DNA of 64,000 bases from Flavobacteriaceae bacterium (GTDB lineage Bacteria > Bacteroidota > Bacteroidia > Flavobacteriales > Weeksellaceae), in assembly GCA_012522185.1 (NCBI GenBank), contig JAAYKY010000049.1, forward strand, positions 21,099 to 85,098. The letters run 5' to 3'. The notes beneath the pieces were generated by a model, which had not been told where the DNA came from, did no database searches, and worked only from the letters and a program-made list of their open reading frames with translations. Both the position numbers and the translations under genes were made by a program. Shown here one piece after another: positions 17,658-26,285 of this stretch; positions within the stretch are counted from its first letter, which is position 1, and each line of letters opens with the position of its first letter.

Positions 17658-18221
17658 ATGAATAAATCAGGCTGTGGCTGGGAAGGTAAAGAAGAAATCT
17701 ACGTGAAATACCACGATGAGGAATGGGGAGTTCCCGTACGGGACGATGCACGACAATTTGAATTTCTCATTCTGGAAACCTTTCAGGCAGGGCTGAGTTG
17801 GATTACGATTTTGCGAAAACGGGAAAATTTCAGAAAGGCTTTGGATAATTTTGACTACAAAAAAATTGCTTTGTACAATGAAGAGAAGATTCAATCGTTA
17901 TTAAAAGACGAAGGAATCATCCGAAACCGTTTGAAAATACGGGCAACTGTAAGTAATGCCCAGGCTTTTATGAAAGTTCAGGAAGAATTCGGTTCTTTTA
18001 CAGATTACATTTGGGGATTTGTCAATCACAAACCTATAAATGAGAAAAGAAAAACCTTGAAAGAGATTCCGGCTACATCTGAATTGTCGGACAAACTGAG
18101 TAAAGATTTGAAAAAAAGAGGATTTAAATTTGTAGGAAGTACAGTAGTTTATGCACATTTGCAAGCAACAGGTATAATAAATGATCACCTTGTGGATTGT
18201 TTCAGACATTCAGAAGTTTGA
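17658..18221 (+). CDS. tag: DNA-3-methyladenine glycosylase I
   Basis: A 187-residue base-excision repair enzyme that removes 3-methyladenine. The zinc-binding residues match the family: C6 and H19 at the N-terminus (CGWEGKEE.. YHDEEWG) and H..C in NDHLVDC near the C-terminus. The catalytic region has FEFLILETFQAGLSW, and GFKFVGSTVVYAHLQATG closes the domain. It is monocistronic behind the ndk terminator. Confidence 0.95.
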   Translation: MNKSGCGWEGKEEIYVKYHDEEWGVPVRDDARQFEFLILETFQAGLSWITILRKRENFRKALDNFDYKKIALYNEEKIQSLLKDEGIIRNRLKIRATVSNAQAFMKVQEEFGSFTDYIWGFVNHKPINEKRKTLKEIPATSELSDKLSKDLKKRGFKFVGSTVVYAHLQATGIINDHLVDCFRHSEV

Positions 18222-18276
18222 ACGCAACCCAAGATTGAGTTAAACGTCAAATTATAATAAAATAGGAATTTTTAAT

Positions 18277-19245
18277 ATGAAAAAGATGAACCCAATAGCC
18301 ATGGCAGTTGTTTTGATTGTTTCCATGGTTAGTTTTTATCAGTGTACACACGATGAAGAGTTGTTTGCAGGATTTCCAGTAGTGCATGATTTTCAAAACC
18401 TTCAGCAGTTACACGATACCTTAACGTTAAATGATACGGTAGGATTGAGTATATCGGATCCTACCATTGAAAATATAATTCAGGGAACTCAAGGCACCAA
18501 ATTAATTATCCCTGCAAACTCATTGACCCTTCCCGGTGGTGGAGAAGCAACCCCTCCCTTTTCGGTTTCAATGCTTGAAATTTTTAAACGAGGCGATATG
18601 ATTCGACACAATGTACAGACTTTTGCAGGTCAAAGTCCATTGGTTTCGGGAGGAGTTCTTTGGCTTCAAATAAAAGATGCAAACGGTGCTACTCTAGCGC
18701 TGAACGGAGTTCAGGCGGTATTGCCTTATCGAACCAATGCCTCTGGATACGAGAACGATATGCAACATTATACAGGAACCAATCAATCCGCACCATCGGG
18801 TTCGCAAATTGTTTCGTGGGGAGCCGGAAGCTCGGAAGTAACTTATAATGCAGGGGCAGGTGTAAGCGGAGAATTTACCATCGCAACTGTTTCAAACGGT
18901 TGGAATCACGCAGCCTCCCCGCTTCAAATTCCTGACGGACAAGCCACACAATTTTCAGTAAGAGTGCCTAATTCTTCTGATTTTTCACAAACCGAAGTAT
19001 TTTTTACGATGAATGAATTTACAACGGTTGCCGCTTTGACTTCAGTTCAGGGCGATGCCATTTCAACCTTTACAGGAACTGTTCCCACAGGAGCTCAAGG
19101 TAAATTAGTAGCTATTTCTTTGGTAGAAGGTGCTTTGCATTTTGGAGTTTTGGATGTGACGGTTTCAGGGGATGATGAATTCAGTGTGAGTGTTCAGCCC
19201 GGAACTGTGCCGGAATTTCAGTCTTTGCTTTCTGCAATGAATTAA
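18277..19245 (+). CDS. Surface lipoprotein with PANSL-type beta domain
   Basis: A 322-residue predicted lipoprotein (signal ending FYQC, Cys23 lipidated). After a linker, the segment GTKLIIPANSLTLPGGGE, then ML.IFKRGDMIRHNVQTFAGQSPLVSGG, resembles a beta-sandwich found in Bacteroidota surface proteins, where an inverse-valued coefficient such as PANAF/PANSL is followed by a 'sGG' strand. I cannot name a Pfam family with certainty. No catalytic motif is visible. It is monocistronic with a terminator downstream. Confidence 0.7.
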   Translation: MKKMNPIAMAVVLIVSMVSFYQCTHDEELFAGFPVVHDFQNLQQLHDTLTLNDTVGLSISDPTIENIIQGTQGTKLIIPANSLTLPGGGEATPPFSVSMLEIFKRGDMIRHNVQTFAGQSPLVSGGVLWLQIKDANGATLALNGVQAVLPYRTNASGYENDMQHYTGTNQSAPSGSQIVSWGAGSSEVTYNAGAGVSGEFTIATVSNGWNHAASPLQIPDGQATQFSVRVPNSSDFSQTEVFFTMNEFTTVAALTSVQGDAISTFTGTVPTGAQGKLVAISLVEGALHFGVLDVTVSGDDEFSVSVQPGTVPEFQSLLSAMN

Positions 19246-19267
19246 ATCAATTCAAAAAATAATTAGA

Positions 19268-19296
19268 AAATCCGGTGAGCTTTCATCGGATTTTTT
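19268..19296. terminator. Bidirectional terminator
   Basis: AAATCCGGTGA (19268-19278), loop GCTT, TCATCGGATTT (19283-19293): an 11-bp stem with one G-U pair, then TTTG. It overlaps the stop of the convergent DUF1275 gene. Confidence 0.8.
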
Positions 19297-20014
19297 GTTG
19301 AAATCTTCTTTGAACCATTTTCAATCGGACTCTCATCTGGTCGTAAATCAATCCGATAAATAAAATGAATGCCGATACAATAAGAAGTTTCAGTCCGAAA
19401 TAAGAATAAGTCAGCGAACTCAAAGTTCCACCCAAAAAGAAAAATAGGATGATAGTGGCTCTTAGTTTAATCGAAGCCTGTAATTTTGTTTTTTGACGGA
19501 AACCTTTGTAGAAAAACAATTGCGCGATTTCAATTCCTAAATCTGTAAATAATCCAGTCAGGTGAGTGGTTCTGACGACCGAATTGGAAATCATCGTCAC
19601 CAACGCATTTTGTAATCCCATGGCAAACAATAAACTATAAGCGACGTAGGTAATGGATCTTTCCAGCATGATTTCACCGAAAATTCCCGTGAATAATAAA
19701 ACCAGTGCTTCTAAAATAACCGGAATGATGAAAATATAGCGCTCGTTTTTTCGGTTCATATATTCAATGAGGATTCCGGAGGTGAAAGAACCCAAAAAAA
19801 AGAAAACGACAAAGAGAAAATAAACCAGTCCGCGCCAAGTGTTTAAGCTGTAAACTTCATCCACAAAAAACGCAAAATGCCCGGTGACATTTGTGGTGAG
19901 CTGATGAATCGCAAGGAAACCTATGATGTTCACCATTCCCGCCACAAATGACAAAAGCGAAGCAATCCGAAGATTATGCTTCAGCGTTCTGTATTTACCC
20001 TTGTGCCTGAACAT
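19283..20014 (-). CDS. DUF1275 (YoaK-like) membrane protein
   Basis: A 243-residue inner-membrane protein with about six transmembrane segments. Family signatures are visible: SFVAGMVNIIGFL at the first segment, TNVTGHF, MGLQNALVT, and VRTTHLTGLFTDLG in the middle. The ends are strongly basic. DUF1275 proteins have no settled function. It lies 70 bases downstream of glnS in the same direction. Confidence 0.9.
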   Translation of the reverse strand: MFRHKGKYRTLKHNLRIASLLSFVAGMVNIIGFLAIHQLTTNVTGHFAFFVDEVYSLNTWRGLVYFLFVVFFFLGSFTSGILIEYMNRKNERYIFIIPVILEALVLLFTGIFGEIMLERSITYVAYSLLFAMGLQNALVTMISNSVVRTTHLTGLFTDLGIEIAQLFFYKGFRQKTKLQASIKLRATIILFFFLGGTLSSLTYSYFGLKLLIVSAFILFIGLIYDQMRVRLKMVQRRFQQKIR

Positions 20015-20084
20015 TCCTCATAAAATAAGCAATTAAAGCTGGAAAGCAAATGAAAAGATCAGACGCCCGAAATGGAGTTGCGTC

Positions 20085-21770
20085 TTATTTTTTCTGTTCT
20101 TTCGCCCAAGTATCGCGCAATCCTACCGTTCGGTTGAAAACCCATTTTTCGTCGGTGGAATCCCGATCCATTGCAAAATATCCGATTCGCTGAAATTGGA
20201 ATTTATCTTCCGGTTGGGCATTTTTCAACGAAGGTTCCGCAAAACCCTGAACGACTTTCATCGAATCGGGATTTACGAATTGCAAGAAGTCACCGTCGCC
20301 GGCTTCGTCCGGAGATTCCACTGTAAACAATCGGTCGTACAATCGAACTTCAATCGGAATGTTCTCCGTTGCCGAAACCCAATGCAAAGTTCCTTTTACC
20401 TTTCGCATACTGGCTTCAGAACCTGAGCCTGATTTGGACTCCGGATCATATTCCGCAAAAATCGTGGTGATATTTCCATTGTCATCTTTCTCAACTCGTG
20501 TGGCTTTCACGATGTAAGCTCCTTTCAGTCGAACTTCATTTCCGATGGATAGACGGAAGAACTTCTTAGGTGCTTCTTCCATGAAATCATCACGCTCGAT
20601 GTAAAGTTCTCGCGTAAATGGAACCTCTCTCATTCCCGCCGACTCATCCTCCGGATTATTTTCAACGGTTAAATTTTCAACTTTTCCTTCGGGATAATTT
20701 TCGATGACGAGTTTTACTGGATTAATTACGGCAAAAACACGCGGAGCAATTTTATTTAGATGGTCACGAATGCTGAATTCCAAAAGAGAAATATCGATCA
20801 GATTGTCACGTTTTGCAACCCCGGCTTTGTCCCAAAATTCACGAATGGATTCGGGCGTATAACCTCTTCTTCTCAAACCGGAAATCGTCGGCATTCGCGG
20901 GTCATCCCAACCGGTTACAACACCTTCGTCCACCAATAATTTCAGTTTGCGTTTGGACGTAATCATATAGCTGACGTTTCCACGGGCGAATTCTCTTTGT
21001 TTGGGTTTAAAAGGATGTTCAGGTATTTCCACCTGCTCCAAATACCATTCGTACAAAGGACGGTGGTTTTCAAATTCGAGCGAACAAAGCGAATGAGAAA
21101 TTCCTTCGACATAATCCGATTCGCCGTGTGCCCAATCATACATCGGATAGATTTTCCATTTGTCACCCGTTCTATGGTGTTCTTTGTGCAAAACACGGTA
21201 CATCACCGGGTCGCGCATATTCATATTGGGCGAAGCCATATCGACTTTTGCACGCAAAACGTGGGAACCTTCCGGGAATTCACCGTTTTTCATTTTTTCG
21301 AACAATTCCAAATTTTCTTCTACAGAACGTTGTCTGCAAGGCGATTCAATTCCGGGTTCGAAAGGTGTTTTCCGCTGTTCATTGATCACTTCAGATGGTT
21401 GATCATCGACATAAGCTTTTCCATCTTTGATCATTTGAATGGCCCAATTGTAAAGGGTTTCGAAATAATCCGAAGCAAATCTCTCTTCGTCCCATTGAAA
21501 TCCAAGCCATTTTACATCTTCGCGGATGGAATCCACAAATTCCTGTTCCTCTTTGGCGGGATTGGTGTCGTCAAAACGCAGATTGACGGGCGCACCGTAT
21601 TTTTCGCCTAATCCGAAGTTGATGCAAATCGCTTTGGCGTGACCAATGTGCAGATAACCATTGGGTTCAGGCGGAAAGCGGAAACGGAGATTTTCTCGAG
21701 AATAATCTTTGGCTAAATCTTCTTCTATAATTTGTTCAATAAAATTGAGTGGTTTTTTTTCTTCTTCCAT
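20085..21770 (-). CDS. glnS: Glutaminyl-tRNA synthetase
   Basis: A 561-residue class I aminoacyl-tRNA synthetase. The HIGH motif is at residues 41-44 (YLHIGHAKAICINFG), and the KMSKS equivalent is MITSKRKLKLL. The pattern RFPPEPNGYLHIGH, with the C-terminal anticodon-binding beta barrels ending RDTWAKEQ, is characteristic of GlnRS rather than GluRS. Its presence means Gln-tRNA is charged directly. On the minus strand, TAAATTTG (plus 21791-21798) is a good -7 promoter box just upstream of the ATG. Confidence 0.98.
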   Translation of the reverse strand: MEEEKKPLNFIEQIIEEDLAKDYSRENLRFRFPPEPNGYLHIGHAKAICINFGLGEKYGAPVNLRFDDTNPAKEEQEFVDSIREDVKWLGFQWDEERFASDYFETLYNWAIQMIKDGKAYVDDQPSEVINEQRKTPFEPGIESPCRQRSVEENLELFEKMKNGEFPEGSHVLRAKVDMASPNMNMRDPVMYRVLHKEHHRTGDKWKIYPMYDWAHGESDYVEGISHSLCSLEFENHRPLYEWYLEQVEIPEHPFKPKQREFARGNVSYMITSKRKLKLLVDEGVVTGWDDPRMPTISGLRRRGYTPESIREFWDKAGVAKRDNLIDISLLEFSIRDHLNKIAPRVFAVINPVKLVIENYPEGKVENLTVENNPEDESAGMREVPFTRELYIERDDFMEEAPKKFFRLSIGNEVRLKGAYIVKATRVEKDDNGNITTIFAEYDPESKSGSGSEASMRKVKGTLHWVSATENIPIEVRLYDRLFTVESPDEAGDGDFLQFVNPDSMKVVQGFAEPSLKNAQPEDKFQFQRIGYFAMDRDSTDEKWVFNRTVGLRDTWAKEQKK

Positions 21771-21889
21771 TGTGATGCTGAATAGAAGTGCAAATTTAGG
21801 TTTTTTTAACTATAATTGTAGGAAGTATTGGGTACAAAGTATTTTGAACTAGGACTTAATTTAATTTTAATTATCTTAAACATAGATTT

Positions 21890-22591
21890 ATGAAAAATCG
21901 ACTGCTTTTTTTGTGGATTTCAATTTTATTTGGAACTTTTTTGTTTGGGCAGGAAAAATTGAAAGTTACGTATGAGGAAGTAAGTGACCTCGAGGTGTTG
22001 AGAGAACTCGGAATTGAAATTTCAGGAAGAACCTTTCATTTAATTGTTGCTAATGAAGAATCGGATTATTCTAGCATTGAAAAGATTAATAATTCCCAAA
22101 ATCTTTCAGGAAATAGAATAATAGATTTACCCAAATCCGCTATTTATAAAAACACAAAAGAGCTTTTTTCGCTTCAATCTGATAAAATTGGCAATGAAAA
22201 TTATTTAGTTCAAGACTCTTTGACGCAATTTAATTGGGAATTAACTCGAGAAGCTAAAACAATTTTAGGATTTCCCGTTCGAAAGGCAATGACAACTAAT
22301 AAAAACGCTATGGTAACTGCTTGGTTTTCGCCTCAATTAAAATTTAATACCGGGCCAGATCAATTTTGGGGATTGCCGGGATTAATTTTGGAGATAGAAT
22401 CCAGAGTAAATGTTGATGATAAAGAGTCAGTCAGAGCTTTTATAGCCGTTGAGGTTGAAGTTATTTCTGATAGCCAAAAGCTAAGGCCATCAAATGGAAA
22501 ACTCATTTCAAAAGAAAAATTCAATGAGAAAGTCAAGGTTTACAGAGAAAAAAGAGACGAGATGTACAGCGGCGGCGTAGATAAAGATTAA
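21890..22591 (+). CDS. GLPGLI-family secreted protein
   Basis: A 233-residue protein with a signal peptide (ending LFGQ at residue 21) and the motif that names the family, WGLPGLILEIE, preceded by TAWFSPQLKF. GLPGLI proteins are Bacteroidota-specific secreted proteins of unknown function, often near TonB-dependent receptors. No receptor is next to this copy. The stop codon abuts the left palindrome of the RAYT element. Confidence 0.88.
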   Translation: MKNRLLFLWISILFGTFLFGQEKLKVTYEEVSDLEVLRELGIEISGRTFHLIVANEESDYSSIEKINNSQNLSGNRIIDLPKSAIYKNTKELFSLQSDKIGNENYLVQDSLTQFNWELTREAKTILGFPVRKAMTTNKNAMVTAWFSPQLKFNTGPDQFWGLPGLILEIESRVNVDDKESVRAFIAVEVEVISDSQKLRPSNGKLISKEKFNEKVKVYREKRDEMYSGGVDKD

Positions 22592-22592
22592 G

Positions 22593-22633
22593 CCCACGAA
22601 TTCATTCGTGGGTGATAAGAATTCATTCGTGGG
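22593..22633. repeat. Left REP-like palindromes of the RAYT
   Basis: A 9-bp stem CCCACGAAT/ATTCGTGGG with a TC loop (22593-22612) is followed by a repeat of its right half (GAATTCATTCGTGGG, 22619-22633). The pair starts two bases after the GLPGLI-gene stop. Confidence 0.88.
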
Positions 22634-22646
22634 AAACAAATTGTTG

Positions 22647-22670
22647 AAACCATTTTAATGGTTTTTTTTG
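22647..22670 (+). terminator. Hairpin with U-run upstream of the RAYT
   Basis: AAACCATT, loop TT, AATGGTTT (22647-22664) runs into further Ts. It could terminate the GLPGLI transcript. It also resembles the inner hairpin on the other side of the transposase, so it may belong to the element. Confidence 0.65.
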
Positions 22671-22698
22671 TAATTTTCACATACAAAACCAACAATCT

Positions 22699-23133
22699 AT
22701 GTCACATTCTTTCAATAAAGTATGGATTCACGCCATTTGGTCGACCAAAAACAGAATGCCCTTAATTTCGGATTCGCTTGAAGCGAAGCTTTATCCAATG
22801 ATGAAAAATGAATTTCAAGAATTAGAATGCCCACTCTTGATCATAAATGGCTGGACAGATCACGTTCATTGTTTATTTTTATTGAATTCCAAAAAGTCAA
22901 TCGCAGAAATTCTGAAACAGATAAAAGGAAGTAGCTCACACTTTGTGAATGGTCAAAATCTTATATCGGAAAAGTTTTCTTGGCAGGTCGGGTATGCCGC
23001 ATTTTCAGTGAGTGAATCAGTGAAATCTAAAGTTTTCAACTATATCCAAAATCAAAAAGAACATCATCAAAGAAAAGATTTTCAACAAGAACTAAATGAT
23101 TATATAGAGTTGCATAAAATTGAAAATGGTTGA
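22699..23133 (+). CDS. REP-associated tyrosine transposase (IS200/IS605 TnpA-like)
   Basis: A 144-residue Y1 HUH single-strand transposase. The HUH motif is H55-V-H57 in WTDHVHCLF. The conserved WQVGYAAFSVS follows at about residue 95. The likely nucleophile is Y115 in KVFNYIQNQKEHH, with Q119 downstream, as in IS200-type enzymes. All catalytic residues are present, so it could be active. RAYT proteins mobilise or maintain REP palindromes rather than a full insertion sequence. The ATG lies 29 bases after the U-run hairpin. Confidence 0.92.
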   Translation: MSHSFNKVWIHAIWSTKNRMPLISDSLEAKLYPMMKNEFQELECPLLIINGWTDHVHCLFLLNSKKSIAEILKQIKGSSSHFVNGQNLISEKFSWQVGYAAFSVSESVKSKVFNYIQNQKEHHQRKDFQQELNDYIELHKIENG

Positions 23134-23141
23134 AACCATTT
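23124..23141. repeat. Inner hairpin at the 3' end of the RAYT gene
   Basis: AAATGGTT, loop GA, AACCATTT: a perfect 8-bp stem overlapping the transposase stop codon. It uses the same arm words as the hairpin at 22647-22664. Confidence 0.75.
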
Positions 23142-23170
23142 CGTAAAAATACCCTCAATGAATTTCGATC

Positions 23171-23190
23171 CCCACGAGTGAATTCGTGGG
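23171..23190. repeat. Right REP-like palindrome of the RAYT
   Basis: CCCACGAGTGAATTCGTGGG forms a 7-bp perfect stem plus wobble pairs. It matches the left palindrome except in the centre and abuts the rimM stop at 23191. Confidence 0.85.
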
Positions 23191-23712
23191 TTAGAGATAC
23201 AACTCAATCAAACCTTCGGGGACCTTCACTAAAATCGCTTTGTGCTCGCGGTTTACTTCCAAAATCCATTCATCTACAATGGGAATAAGGATTTCCTTTC
23301 CGTTGATTTCGACTTCAAATAAAGCCTGAGCCGTCGTATCGTTTACATTTTTGATCACACCAATTTCGGTGTTCGTTTGGTCGTAAATCGTAAATCCGAT
23401 GATTTCGTGGTAATAAAAATCGGTGCCTTCCAACTCAGGAAGGGTTTCAAGTGGTAAGTAAAGATTTTTATTGATGAGCTTTTCTGCTTCATCGGGTGAA
23501 ACATCTTCAAATTTCACCAACATTTTTCCGCCGGAGTGGGGTTGAATGAATTCCAAAAAAAATGGAACCAGCATTCCGTTTGTTTCTACGAATACTGATT
23601 CCATATTTTGGTATAATTCTGGTTCGTCTGTATCAAGATGCAGGATTAAGTTTCCTTTGAAACCATGAAGTTTGGTGATTTTACCTAAGTAATAACAATC
23701 TTCTTTCTGCAT
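23191..23712 (-). CDS. rimM: Ribosome maturation factor RimM
   Basis: A 173-residue protein that binds S19 and assists 30S head assembly. The N-terminal RimM barrel begins MQKEDCYYLGKITKLHGFKG and continues to about residue 85. The PRC-barrel-like C-terminal domain has IGFTIYDQTNTEIG and the closing ILIPIVDEWI, with VPEGLIELYL at the end. The frame is open farther upstream, but those residues are the rpsP tail read in another frame. The start at 23712, 13 bases after the rpsP stop, matches the family. Confidence 0.96.
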   Translation of the reverse strand: MQKEDCYYLGKITKLHGFKGNLILHLDTDEPELYQNMESVFVETNGMLVPFFLEFIQPHSGGKMLVKFEDVSPDEAEKLINKNLYLPLETLPELEGTDFYYHEIIGFTIYDQTNTEIGVIKNVNDTTAQALFEVEINGKEILIPIVDEWILEVNREHKAILVKVPEGLIELYL

Positions 23713-23725
23713 CAGACGAATTGAA

Positions 23726-24316
23726 TTATTCTTCTGTTTTTTCTTCTTCAGAACTTGCTTCAGCAGCCGGCTCTTCAGTAGCTTCTGTTTCAGCAACAAC
23801 TTCTTCAGTCGTTTCTTCTGCTGCAACTTCAGCGTTTTCTTCAGTTGCTTCCACTTCTTCAGCAGGAGCTTCTTCTTCCACTGCTATACGAGCTTCTGAT
23901 TTTTTCTTTTCAGCCTCCAAAGCAGCCGATTTAGCTTCCGCTTTTGCTTGTGCCAAACCATCTTTTTTCGCCTGAACCGCATTGGCTCTTTCTTCCAACC
24001 AAGCTTCAAATCTCTTTTCTGCTTCTTCTTCGCTGAAAGCACCTTTTGCTACACCGCCCAATAAGTGTTTTTTCATCAAAGCACCTTTGTAAGAAAGAAT
24101 GTTTCTCGCTGTGTTGGTAGGCTCTGCACCTACTTGCAACCAATGAACAGCTCTGTCCAAATCCAACTCGATTTGTGCAGGGTTAGTCACAGGGTTGTAA
24201 GTTCCGATTTTCTCGATGAAACGTCCGTCTCTTTTCGCTCTCGAGTCCGCGATAACGATGTGAAAGAAAGCTTTTCCTTTTCTACCGTGTCTTTGCAATC
24301 TGATTTTTGTTGCCAT
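23726..24316 (-). CDS. rpsP: Ribosomal protein S16 with long acidic tail
   Basis: A 196-residue S16. The first 80 or so residues are the standard protein ([20 protein letters not shown], then [20 protein letters not shown]). A basic-acidic helical stretch follows to about residue 145, then an extremely acidic Glu/Ala/Thr-rich tail of about 50 residues. Such tails are common in Bacteroidota S16 but absent in E. coli. It is the first gene of the rpsP-rimM operon. On its strand, TAAATTTG (plus 24369-24376), with TTG 22 bases upstream, is a likely promoter. Confidence 0.97.
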   Translation of the reverse strand: MATKIRLQRHGRKGKAFFHIVIADSRAKRDGRFIEKIGTYNPVTNPAQIELDLDRAVHWLQVGAEPTNTARNILSYKGALMKKHLLGGVAKGAFSEEEAEKRFEAWLEERANAVQAKKDGLAQAKAEAKSAALEAEKKKSEARIAVEEEAPAEEVEATEENAEVAAEETTEEVVAETEATEEPAAEASSEEEKTEE

Positions 24317-24368
24317 TTTATATGTATTGTGGGAACTCTGTCCCGGTTAAATTACATTTTTGAGGGTG

Positions 24369-24401
24369 CAAATTTAAAATAAATATTCAAATATCGGGCA
24401 A
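24369..24401 (-). promoter_or_regulatory. Promoter of rpsP-rimM
   Basis: Read on the minus strand: TTG (plus 24399-24401), 22 bases, then TAAATTTG (plus 24369-24376), a perfect Bacteroidota -7 box. The rpsP ATG follows about 50 bases downstream. Confidence 0.5.
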
Positions 24402-24486
24402 TTAATTGGTGAATAATTAATTATGTGCGGAATATGTCTTTTGAAAAATGATTATTTCCTAACTTTAAGAAATTAAAACAATCATT

Positions 24487-26226
24487 ATGAAGAAAATCTT
24501 TACGTTCATTACCAACTTAACGTTAATTGGATTTGTTTCCGCCCAAGCCTCTTTTATGATGGCAAAGGTAAACGAAAACGGAGAATTTTCAGTAGAAGAA
24601 ATTCAGGCACCGGAAGTGCTCTTGTATCCAAATGAGATTTCCCCGGATCCATTTATGACCTTTGAAGCTCCTGCATTTCAGTATTCAAAAAATACCAGAG
24701 GACTGACATTGGCCGATTTGGATAATGATGGAGTGGATGAACTTCTAATTGGAATCGACCAGAAATTTTATGCTATCAAAGGTGATGGATCAATTCTATT
24801 TGAAGTAGACGTCGAAGGTCCCATTCTTTATCCGCCGGCCGTTGCTGACATGGATGGAGACGGTGACTTGGAAATCGTTTTCAATTTCGGGTTTTCAACT
24901 TTAACAAATGGAACTTACGTTCTTGATCATCAGGGAAATGCCTTGGATGGTTGGCCAAGAACGCACTCCACGCTTATTTCAAATGCGCCTGCGCTTGCTG
25001 ATTTGGACGATGATGGGATTATGGAAATCATCACGGCGGAAAGAATCAGCGGAACTTCTGCATATATCCATGTTTTTAAATTGGATGGAACCGAATTGAA
25101 CGCCAATTGGCCTTATGATATTGGTTCCGTGTCTTGTTTCACTCCGTCTGTCGGTGACATAAATAATGATGGAATAAAGGAAGTTATTGTCGCAGGATAC
25201 AATACCGGAATTTTTGCCATCCAACCCGACGGAACAATATTGTCCGGATTCCCAGTTTACGATCCTTCAGTTGCTTATTCCTACCAATCTCCCGTTTTAG
25301 TGGATTTGGATGGAGATGACGAACTGGAAATCGTAGGAGCCAACCACGGAGATGCTTCGGCATACTACGTCATGAATAATGATGGAACTTATGCAGACGG
25401 ATGGCCGTATGCGATTGGAAATTGGACCTATGCACCACCAACTGTAGTCGATTTGGACGGAGATGAAGTCTATGAAATTTTTGTTGGCAACCCGAATTTT
25501 TCTGAAGGAAATTCGCTCCCTACCATTTATGGAATGTCGCCCGATGGAAGTGATCTCGCCAACTTTCCTATTAATAAAATAGGAGGCAATGAAGGAGTGA
25601 TTACAGTCGCAGATATTAACAATGATGGAGTGATGGAAATAATTTTTGGAAGTAATATTACAGATTCCGAAGGTTATGGATATCTTCATGCTTATTCTGT
25701 GGATGGTTCAGGGGAAATTGATGGATTTCCGTTACGCCCGAGAGGGTTTACCTATCTGAACGGAGCGGTTGTGGGGGATATTGATAATGACGGAATGATG
25801 GATATTTCGCTCAATTCCTATACGCTCAATTTCGGAGCTTCAACTGACTCTCTTTTCATCAGTTCTTATAATTTGAACGTCCCTTATGATGAAAGTAAAA
25901 TTCTTTGGAATGGTTACAAAGGAAATAACACAAGGGACGGGTTATTAGTTGAAGAAATTATCATGGGAACCGAAGACATGACTCAAAACCCCATTTCAGT
26001 TTACCCAAATCCTTCTTCCGGAATTCTGAATATCCAATTAAAAGAAGAAGTTTCTGATTTCAAGATAAATATCTTTGATTTAAACGGCCGAAATGTATTT
26101 ACTCAAAAAGATACTGTATCCAAATCCTTGAGAACCTATAATTTATCTCATCTTCCGCCAGGAACATATGTTGTACAACTCATAGTTGATAATCAAAGGA
26201 AGAATTTGAAGTGGATTAAAAAATAA
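24487..26226 (+). CDS. FG-GAP/VCBS-repeat protein secreted by T9SS
   Basis: A 579-residue protein with a signal peptide (ending VSAQ at residue 19). Six or seven FG-GAP-like calcium-binding repeats follow, for example LADLDNDGVDELLIG, VADMDGDGDLEIVF, VGDINNDGIKEVIVAG and VVDLDGDEVYEIFVG, so the core is probably a beta propeller. The last 80 residues are a type A T9SS sorting domain: SVYPNPSSGILNI, FDLNGRNV and LPPGTYVVQLI, ending KWIKK. It should therefore cross the outer membrane by the type IX system. The ligand is unknown. A terminator follows. Confidence 0.93.
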   Translation: MKKIFTFITNLTLIGFVSAQASFMMAKVNENGEFSVEEIQAPEVLLYPNEISPDPFMTFEAPAFQYSKNTRGLTLADLDNDGVDELLIGIDQKFYAIKGDGSILFEVDVEGPILYPPAVADMDGDGDLEIVFNFGFSTLTNGTYVLDHQGNALDGWPRTHSTLISNAPALADLDDDGIMEIITAERISGTSAYIHVFKLDGTELNANWPYDIGSVSCFTPSVGDINNDGIKEVIVAGYNTGIFAIQPDGTILSGFPVYDPSVAYSYQSPVLVDLDGDDELEIVGANHGDASAYYVMNNDGTYADGWPYAIGNWTYAPPTVVDLDGDEVYEIFVGNPNFSEGNSLPTIYGMSPDGSDLANFPINKIGGNEGVITVADINNDGVMEIIFGSNITDSEGYGYLHAYSVDGSGEIDGFPLRPRGFTYLNGAVVGDIDNDGMMDISLNSYTLNFGASTDSLFISSYNLNVPYDESKILWNGYKGNNTRDGLLVEEIIMGTEDMTQNPISVYPNPSSGILNIQLKEEVSDFKINIFDLNGRNVFTQKDTVSKSLRTYNLSHLPPGTYVVQLIVDNQRKNLKWIKK

Positions 26227-26230
26227 ATCT

Positions 26231-26256
26231 AAGCCCGAACTAATTCGGGCTTTTTT
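26231..26256 (+). terminator. Rho-independent terminator
   Basis: AAGCCCGAA, loop CTAA, TTCGGGCTT (26231-26252) followed by a run of Ts, five bases after the FG-GAP gene. Confidence 0.93.
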
Positions 26257-26285
26257 CTTCAATCAACAGCAACTATTTTTGTCAG

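Larger units (their letters stand above)
22593..23190 (+). mobile_element. REP-associated (IS200-like) transposase element with palindromic ends
   Basis: A single Y1 transposase gene lies between matching palindromes. On the left is CCCACGAATTCATTCGTGGG (22593-22612) with a half copy at 22619-22633. On the right is CCCACGAGTGAATTCGTGGG (23171-23190). Inner hairpins built on AAACCATT also occur on both sides (22647-22664 and 23124-23141). The layout fits a RAYT with its REP sequences. No accessory tnpB gene and no target duplication are visible. The right palindrome abuts the rimM stop codon. Confidence 0.8.

Noticed and set aside
23713..23826. N-terminal extension of RimM rich in Lys/Leu
   Set aside because: It is the antisense-free second frame of the rpsP acidic tail; homologous RimM begins at 23712.
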